The notes below the pieces were generated by a model, which had not been told where the DNA came from, ran no database searches, and was given only the letters and a program-made list of their open reading frames with translations. This document shows positions 34,699 to 39,489 of a DNA stretch of 39,489 nt, piece after piece. Made by a program: the position numbers and the translations under genes. How positions within the stretch are numbered: the stretch's first letter is position 1; each line of letters begins with the position of its first letter. This DNA is from an uncultured Pseudomonadota bacterium (GTDB lineage Bacteria; Myxococcota_A; UBA796; SXON01): positions 1 to 39,489 of the forward strand of contig CAIUMM010000094.1 of the NCBI GenBank assembly GCA_903900265.1, given 5' to 3'.

Positions 34699-35739
34699 CT
34701 ACAGCATCCAGCTCAACATCACCGCCGCCTGCACCGGCTCGCGGTTGGCGGCTTGGGGAACAACGCGGCTCTTGGGTCCGTCCAGCACGCTGTCGGTCAC
34801 GATGACGTTGCGGCGTACCGGCAAGCAATGCAGGAATGCATTTGCTTTTTCCATGCGACGGTCGTCGACGGTCCACTGTCCAAGCTTGGCGACGCGCTCG
34901 CTGTGCGTCGCGTGGTCATCCCCGCCCCAGCCCTTGGCGTAGACGGCGATGGCGCCTTCGGCGGCGGCGTTGGGATCGCGGGTCATCGTCACCTTCGCGC
35001 CGGTGTCGCGGCAGAAGCTAGCGGCCCGCTCCATCTCGTTGCTGTCGAGATCGAAGCCTTCCGGGCACGCCACGTGCAAGTCGGCGCCGCCGAGGATCGC
35101 GGCGCGAACGACGGAGAGCGGCACGGCTTGGGGGAGCGGCTTGGGGTGCGGGGCCCAGGTCAGGCACACCTTGCGGCCACGGAAGTCCCCGCCGCCGAGG
35201 TCGGAGAGCGTGAGCTGGTCGGCGAGGCCCTGACAGGGGTGCGCGAGCGCGCTCTCGAGGTTCATCAGCGGCGCGCCGGCGTGGGCCGCGAAGCCGCGGA
35301 TCACCGTCTCGTCGCGGTTCGGCCCCTTGGGGAACGCCCGCACGGCGAGCACGTCGGCGTAGGTGGAGAGCACCGGAGCGGCCTCGCGGATGTGCTCGGC
35401 GGCGGTGCCGTTCATCACGACGCCGTCTTCGAATTCCATACCCCAGGTTCCTTGGCCGCCTTGCAGGTACACAAAGTGCGCGCCGAGCCGCCCCGTGGCG
35501 ACCTCCATCGACGTGTGGGTGCGCAGCGAGGGATCAAAGAACAAGCCCGCGACGGCGCGACCGGACAGCAGGCGCATGCGCCCGATCTCGAGGCGGTTGG
35601 CGCGGTAGATGCGCGCGACGTCGAGCAGCGCGGCGGTGCCGGCCGGCCCCGGCTCCAGCCCGTCGATGAGGCGCGTGCCGCGCCAGTGTTCACGAACGCG
35701 GGCGACGGCGGTGTGGATACGGGATTCGAGGGTGCTCAT
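34699..35739 (-). CDS. argF': N-acylornithine carbamoyltransferase
   Basis: A 346-residue carbamoyltransferase, starting at the ATG ending at 35739. The carbamoyl-phosphate loop is FFDPSLRTHTSMEVATGRLG. HPCQGLADQLTL and HCLPVRRNV follow; HCLPxRRN marks the acetyl- and succinylornithine carbamoyltransferases rather than plain OTC. TWAPHPKPLPQAVP and ACPEGFDLD look, from memory, closer to the Bacteroides N-succinylornithine enzyme than to the Xanthomonas N-acetylornithine enzyme (which has TWNYHPKPL). It would make an N-acylcitrulline for arginine synthesis. It follows argD by 63 bases on the same strand, which fits argD making the N-acylornithine substrate. Confidence 0.85.
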   Translation of the reverse strand: MSTLESRIHTAVARVREHWRGTRLIDGLEPGPAGTAALLDVARIYRANRLEIGRMRLLSGRAVAGLFFDPSLRTHTSMEVATGRLGAHFVYLQGGQGTWGMEFEDGVVMNGTAAEHIREAAPVLSTYADVLAVRAFPKGPNRDETVIRGFAAHAGAPLMNLESALAHPCQGLADQLTLSDLGGGDFRGRKVCLTWAPHPKPLPQAVPLSVVRAAILGGADLHVACPEGFDLDSNEMERAASFCRDTGAKVTMTRDPNAAAEGAIAVYAKGWGGDDHATHSERVAKLGQWTVDDRRMEKANAFLHCLPVRRNVIVTDSVLDGPKSRVVPQAANREPVQAAVMLSWML

Positions 35740-35802
35740 GGGACTTCCGAGGTGCGCGCGTCTATGGTGCGCGACCGGCTCGGGCAAGCGCCCCGGACAG
35801 GC

Positions 35803-36996
35803 TCAGCCCAGCGCGTGGAGCGCGTCGGCAAAGCTGTCCATGACGTCGACCGGCACGCACAGCGGCGGCATGACCCGCATGACGTGCGGATCATCGGAGC
35901 CACCCGCCATAAAGCCCGCTTCGCGCAGCCGCGGGAGCAAGGTCTTGGTCGGCGCCGGACACTCGATGCCGAGTAGGCATCCGTGGCCGCGAACCGGCCA
36001 GCGGAGCACCGAGCGCAGGCGCTCCTCGACCGCCCGCGCGTTCTCCATCAGGCCTTCCTCGCGCACCGCGTGGTGTGTCGCGAGGATCGCGGCGCAGGCG
36101 AGGGGACCCGCGCCGAACGTGGAACCTTGATCGCCGGACTTGACCGTGCGGGCGATCGCATCGTCGACGATGGTGACGCCTACGGGGAAGCCGCCCGCGG
36201 CAGACTTTGCGCCGGTGATCAGGTCGGCGCGCACCGCGTAGTAGTCCGCCGCGAACGGCACGCCGAGGCGGCCCCACGCGGTCTGGACCTCGTCGAGGAT
36301 CAGCATGGCGCCGGCCTTGTCGCACGCAGCCCGCAGGCCTTGCAGGAATTCTGCCGTGGCCGTGGTCATGCCGTTCAGCGACTGGATCGGCTCGATGATC
36401 ACCGCAGCGACGTCCTCGCCGATCTCGGGGACGACCCCGAAGGGCACAAAGCGGGTGTGGCCGAGGAAAGGCGCGGCGTAGTGCCGGTACTTCAGGCTGG
36501 ACGTCACCGCGAGCGCGCCGGCGGTGCGGCCGTGAAAGCCGCCGTCAAAAGCGATCACTTCGGTGCGGCCGGTGTACTTGCGCGCCAGCTTCAGCGCCGT
36601 CTCGTTGGCCTCGGCCCCCGAGTTGGTCAGGAACACCTTGGTGAGGTTGGCCGGGGCGAGATCGACGATCGCTTGGCAGGCCGCCGCGCGCAGCGGATGG
36701 GGCGTCAGGTTCGAGTAGAACGGCAGCCGATGCGCTTGCTCGCCCAACACCGCGGCCCACAGCGGATGGGCGTGCCCGATCAGCGAGACCGCGTGGCCTC
36801 CGTAGAGGTCCCAGTACCACTTGCCGGCGCGGTCCTGCACCTGTGCGCCGCGTCCGGCGACGATCTCGACGCCTAACTTGTCAAACACCGCGAGCTGCGC
36901 GTGCTCGTCCGCGGGCGCGGAGGACCACTGATCCAACAGGTTCTTGGCTTTCGCCGCGATGGTTTCGTCGATGGGAGTCTGGACTTGCGTGGACAT
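35803..36996 (-). CDS. argD: N-acylornithine aminotransferase ArgD
   Basis: A 397-residue class III aminotransferase. The start is the ATG ending at 36996 (MSTQVQTPID), since further upstream lies the divergent cytochrome promoter region. Motifs are LYGGHAVSLIGHAHP, TNSGAEANETALKLAR, AFDGGFHGRT, IIEPIQSLNGM (IIEPIQGEGG in most), LDEVQTAWGRLG, and ITGAKSAAGGFP, where the Lys should bind PLP. DQGSTFGAGPLACAA completes the pattern. It converts N-acylglutamate semialdehyde to N-acylornithine with glutamate. Its partner downstream is the N-acylornithine carbamoyltransferase. Confidence 0.88.
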   Translation of the reverse strand: MSTQVQTPIDETIAAKAKNLLDQWSSAPADEHAQLAVFDKLGVEIVAGRGAQVQDRAGKWYWDLYGGHAVSLIGHAHPLWAAVLGEQAHRLPFYSNLTPHPLRAAACQAIVDLAPANLTKVFLTNSGAEANETALKLARKYTGRTEVIAFDGGFHGRTAGALAVTSSLKYRHYAAPFLGHTRFVPFGVVPEIGEDVAAVIIEPIQSLNGMTTATAEFLQGLRAACDKAGAMLILDEVQTAWGRLGVPFAADYYAVRADLITGAKSAAGGFPVGVTIVDDAIARTVKSGDQGSTFGAGPLACAAILATHHAVREEGLMENARAVEERLRSVLRWPVRGHGCLLGIECPAPTKTLLPRLREAGFMAGGSDDPHVMRVMPPLCVPVDVMDSFADALHALG

Positions 36997-37093
36997 GCCG
37001 GTGTTTATGGTGGGGCCCGAAGCGGGGCAAGGGCTCCCCCGCGTCGCGGCTCGCTCGCCGGCGTGCGATAGTAGTCTGTACCCCGGAACTCGC

Positions 37094-38518
37094 GTGTGGT
37101 TGTGGATCGTGCTCGTGCTGGCCGGCTGCGGTCGCGATGACCTCGCCCTCGGGGCGGGTCCGACGCTGCGCGCCCGCTTCGGGGACCTGCCGTTCCTGAC
37201 GCCGATCGACGCGCCGCCTACGATCGCGCTCAACGCGGGCGGCACGGTCTCGTCGGCCGCGAGCAACTGTGCCGCTTGCCACACCGACAACCACGCGGAG
37301 TGGTCGATGGCGACGCACGCTTCGGCGGTGCACGACCTTCAGTATCTGGCCGAGCTCGCGAAGCCCGGACAGCCGCGCTGGCTGTGCCTCAACTGCCACG
37401 CGCCCACCGCGCCGCAGCGCGCGGAGGTGTTCACGCTCGACTCCGCGCTTGTGGACGGCATCACCCGCGTCGCTTCGACGCCCAACGCCGATTTTGAGCC
37501 GGCGCGCGTGGGCGAGGGCGTAGGCTGCGCCACGTGTCATGTGCGTCGCGACGCCGATGGCGAGGGCATCGTCGTCGGGCCGCGCGGGAGCGGTCGTGCC
37601 CCGCACCGGGTGCGCGCCGATCGCGCCGCGCTCACCGGGATCTGCGTCAACTGCCACAGCCCGACCGGGCCTGCGGGTCCAGACGGGGAGCCGACGCCGA
37701 TCCAGATCAGCGCTACGTTTGTGTGCTGGTTCGAGACCGCGCAGGAGGTCGCCGCGGCAAAGGCGAGCCCGGAGGCGTCCAAGACCCTCGGCTCAGCCTC
37801 CGGATGCACCGACTGTCACATGCCGCGCGTCGATCGCGCAGCGGCGAACGGCGGGCCGACCGTGGATCTGGCGCGCCATGTGTGGACCGGCGGTGGGATC
37901 CCCAAGTCCTACGACGGTTATGACACGCTGATCGCGCGGGGTTGGGAGTCAGGCTTGGATGTCAAGGTGGTTGGTCGCGAAGTCACGCTGACCAACGCGC
38001 GCGCCGGTCATTCGTTGCCCACCGCCGATCCCGAGCGTTTTTTGAGGGTGGAGGCGCGTGTGGAGTCCGGCGGGGTGGTGGTGTCCCGCGATGTGCTGCG
38101 CATCGGGCAGGTTTGGGACTGGGGGGACGCCGCGACGGGACGCGCGGCGCGTCGGCTCTCCGACAATCGGCTGCGGGGAGGGGAGTCAAGGGTGTGGTCG
38201 CCGAAGCTGGACGGCGAGGGGGACGTGATCGTCGAGGTGGCCGAGGTGCGGCTCACGCCCGACAACGCGGCGGGTATGCAGCAGGTCTCGCTGGACGCCG
38301 AGCTCTCTGCGCTGTGGCCCGAAGCGCAGGAGCTCTTGCGCCACATGGACGCGCACTACCCGCTCGCGACCTATATTTATCGGGAAAAAGCCGAACATGG
38401 GACCGGCGCGTTGACAGGCGCTGTGCGGGTGTGGACGCCCGCGGAGCTGCTCGTCGAATCCAAGGCCTTCGCGTCGGTGCCGCTGCAGGTCAGGCGTGCG
38501 ATGCTCTCTGTCGAGTGA
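37094..38518 (+). CDS. Pentahaem c cytochrome lipoprotein, c554-like
   Basis: A 474-residue lipoprotein. GTG 37094 gives a compact signal, WLWIVLVLAGC (Cys12); the frame is open upstream but overlaps argD. Five CxxCH sites are present: CAACH, CLNCH, CATCH, CVNCH and CTDCH. CAACHTDNHAEWSMATHA resembles the first haem region of cytochrome c554-type proteins, and the later NARAGHSLPTADPERFLRV suits the beta domain that follows the haems in this group. It should be a periplasmic or outer-membrane electron carrier. It is divergent from argD by 97 bases and stands apart from the other multihaem gene. Confidence 0.83.
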   Translation: MWLWIVLVLAGCGRDDLALGAGPTLRARFGDLPFLTPIDAPPTIALNAGGTVSSAASNCAACHTDNHAEWSMATHASAVHDLQYLAELAKPGQPRWLCLNCHAPTAPQRAEVFTLDSALVDGITRVASTPNADFEPARVGEGVGCATCHVRRDADGEGIVVGPRGSGRAPHRVRADRAALTGICVNCHSPTGPAGPDGEPTPIQISATFVCWFETAQEVAAAKASPEASKTLGSASGCTDCHMPRVDRAAANGGPTVDLARHVWTGGGIPKSYDGYDTLIARGWESGLDVKVVGREVTLTNARAGHSLPTADPERFLRVEARVESGGVVVSRDVLRIGQVWDWGDAATGRAARRLSDNRLRGGESRVWSPKLDGEGDVIVEVAEVRLTPDNAAGMQQVSLDAELSALWPEAQELLRHMDAHYPLATYIYREKAEHGTGALTGAVRVWTPAELLVESKAFASVPLQVRRAMLSVE

Positions 38519-38577
38519 CTGAACGCGGCCTTGTCCAAATTCGGGGCGTGCGCTACATTTTAGGCGAGGTTCCTTTC

Positions 38578-39489
38578 ATGACTCGCTTTGCGTTCTCGCT
38601 CCCGCTCTGTGTCTCGCTGTTCGCCTGCGCTCCCACCCCGTCGGAGTCGGAGGAGAGCAACCTCTGTGGCACGATCGATGCGCCTGCGAGCGCATCCCCG
38701 GTGACTGGGGTAGCCGTAGTGAGCGTGCTCGAAGGGCAAACGGCGTGCTTTGGCGGCGACACCGGCGGCGCGGCCTGGTGGGGCGACGTCGTCGCCTCTC
38801 CCGAGCCCGATGGGGACCACTTCGAAGCGACCGTACCGGTCGGCACCTATGGGGTCGAGGTCTACACCGGCGGGGACTACGGTGGCTGCGCTGAGGCCGT
38901 GGTGACCGATGCGTCCGCCTGCTCCGCGGACATCGTGGTGCAACTCGGCGCCGATGTCCCGGTAGACAAGCCCAACCTGTATTTGTACCCACCCAAGCCT
39001 ACCGATATGGCCGTGCGTCTTCCGGCTTGGCGTCGCCTGACCGAGTCCGATCCGCGCTATCCGGTGGACGGCTGGCGGGTCAAAGCCTGGCCAGACGGGC
39101 ACTTGGACACCCGCGTCGGCGGGCGCGACTACCTGTTCTACGAGATGAACTACGAGCTGAGCCGCTTTCAGCAAGAAGAAGGCTGGTGCGTCGCGGGTCC
39201 GCTCGCGCAGCTCTCCATCGAAGAGGCGATGGAGGACCTCGGCTTTCTTCCCAACGAGATCACTGACTTCTCTACCGCGTGGGACGGCGACTTCCCCGAG
39301 GCGCGCTGGATGACGGTGTACCCGCAGTTTGACGACCTCGCGACCGTGAACATCGATCCCGCGCCCGACAGCTTCCTGCGCGCGTGGTTCATCGTCGCGG
39401 AGGGCTGCCGCCCGGTGCAGGCGCCCGAGATGCCGACGGTGGTGCGCAGCGGCTTCCACGCGGCCGAGTGGGGCGTCGCGTTCGAGTCC
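38578..39489 (+). CDS. Lipoprotein with IYLYP-type domain, C-terminus beyond the window
   Basis: A gene that starts at ATG 38578 and is still open at the window end (304 codons seen). The signal is MTRFAFSLPLCVSLFAC (Cys17), followed by a Ser/Glu linker. A first domain to about residue 130 is beta-rich with paired cysteines (GGCAEAVVTDASACSAD). A second domain starts KPNLYLYPPKPTDMAVRL, then GWRVKAWPDGHLD and DYLFYEMNYEL. This matches a widespread family with a KPxIYLYP motif whose function I do not know. It starts 59 bases after the pentahaem gene. Confidence 0.72.
   Translation, partial: MTRFAFSLPLCVSLFACAPTPSESEESNLCGTIDAPASASPVTGVAVVSVLEGQTACFGGDTGGAAWWGDVVASPEPDGDHFEATVPVGTYGVEVYTGGDYGGCAEAVVTDASACSADIVVQLGADVPVDKPNLYLYPPKPTDMAVRLPAWRRLTESDPRYPVDGWRVKAWPDGHLDTRVGGRDYLFYEMNYELSRFQQEEGWCVAGPLAQLSIEEAMEDLGFLPNEITDFSTAWDGDFPEARWMTVYPQFDDLATVNIDPAPDSFLRAWFIVAEGCRPVQAPEMPTVVRSGFHAAEWGVAFES

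Noticed and set aside
34663..35976. A 437-codon frame antisense to the carbamoyltransferase
   Set aside because: No motif; the minus strand has complete carbamoyltransferase signatures.

Overview
The window is high-GC DNA, almost all coding, with short intergenic gaps and many start/stop overlaps. It resembles a Myxococcota or other former-deltaproteobacterial genome. The clues are many lipoproteins with very short signal peptides and Asp/Ser/Thr/Gly-rich linkers, an FHA-GAF-sigma54 activator, TadE/TadG proteins, GSU-type multihaem cytochromes and an ole hydrocarbon cluster. This assignment is inference. I see no rRNA, tRNA, CRISPR array, insertion sequence or phage gene. Both ends cut through genes.

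Layout. 1-2906 (+) is the end of an olefin cluster: oleB tail, oleC, oleD. 2875-7610 (-) is a glucan cluster: an apparently active GH57 branching enzyme between a GH57 glucanotransferase-like protein without its catalytic residues and a GalT-like protein without its catalytic histidines. Divergent from it, 7647-9922 (+), are a ROK-like protein and a HAD phosphatase-like protein. 9904-11019 (-) is a GNAT-like protein. 11127-17737 (+) holds a lipoprotein hydrolase, an orphan HypA-like zinc ribbon, a TesB thioesterase, two cyclic-nucleotide-binding-domain proteins, a class I/II aminotransferase and a secreted protein. 17758-18465 (-) is a YceI lipoprotein. 18578-23898 (+) holds the sigma54 activator, an OmpA-family lipoprotein, a threonyl-tRNA synthetase without a TGS domain, and a PHB-depolymerase-like esterase. 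23910-26017 (-) is a TadG-TadE-TadE operon.

26274-29351 (-) is a PLD nuclease-SF2 helicase-DUF3427 protein of the kind seen in defence islands. It lies downstream of a GSU-type multihaem lipoprotein. A pseudouridine synthase (+), an MBL hydrolase plus small lipoprotein (-), a ruined Fic gene (+) and a membrane protein (+) follow. 34699-36996 (-) is argD followed by an N-acylornithine carbamoyltransferase. A pentahaem lipoprotein cytochrome and a truncated lipoprotein (+) close the window.

The most unusual region is 2875-9922. One active glucan-branching enzyme is encoded in a tight operon with two proteins that look like catalytically dead relatives of glucan and sugar-nucleotide enzymes, and faces a ROK-like protein that has lost its zinc-binding histidine. 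This could be a glucan-handling complex in which dead enzymes act as binding or scaffold subunits; that reading is a hypothesis. The second clear observation is the Fic gene, broken inside its active-site motif by an exact 14-bp tandem duplication.
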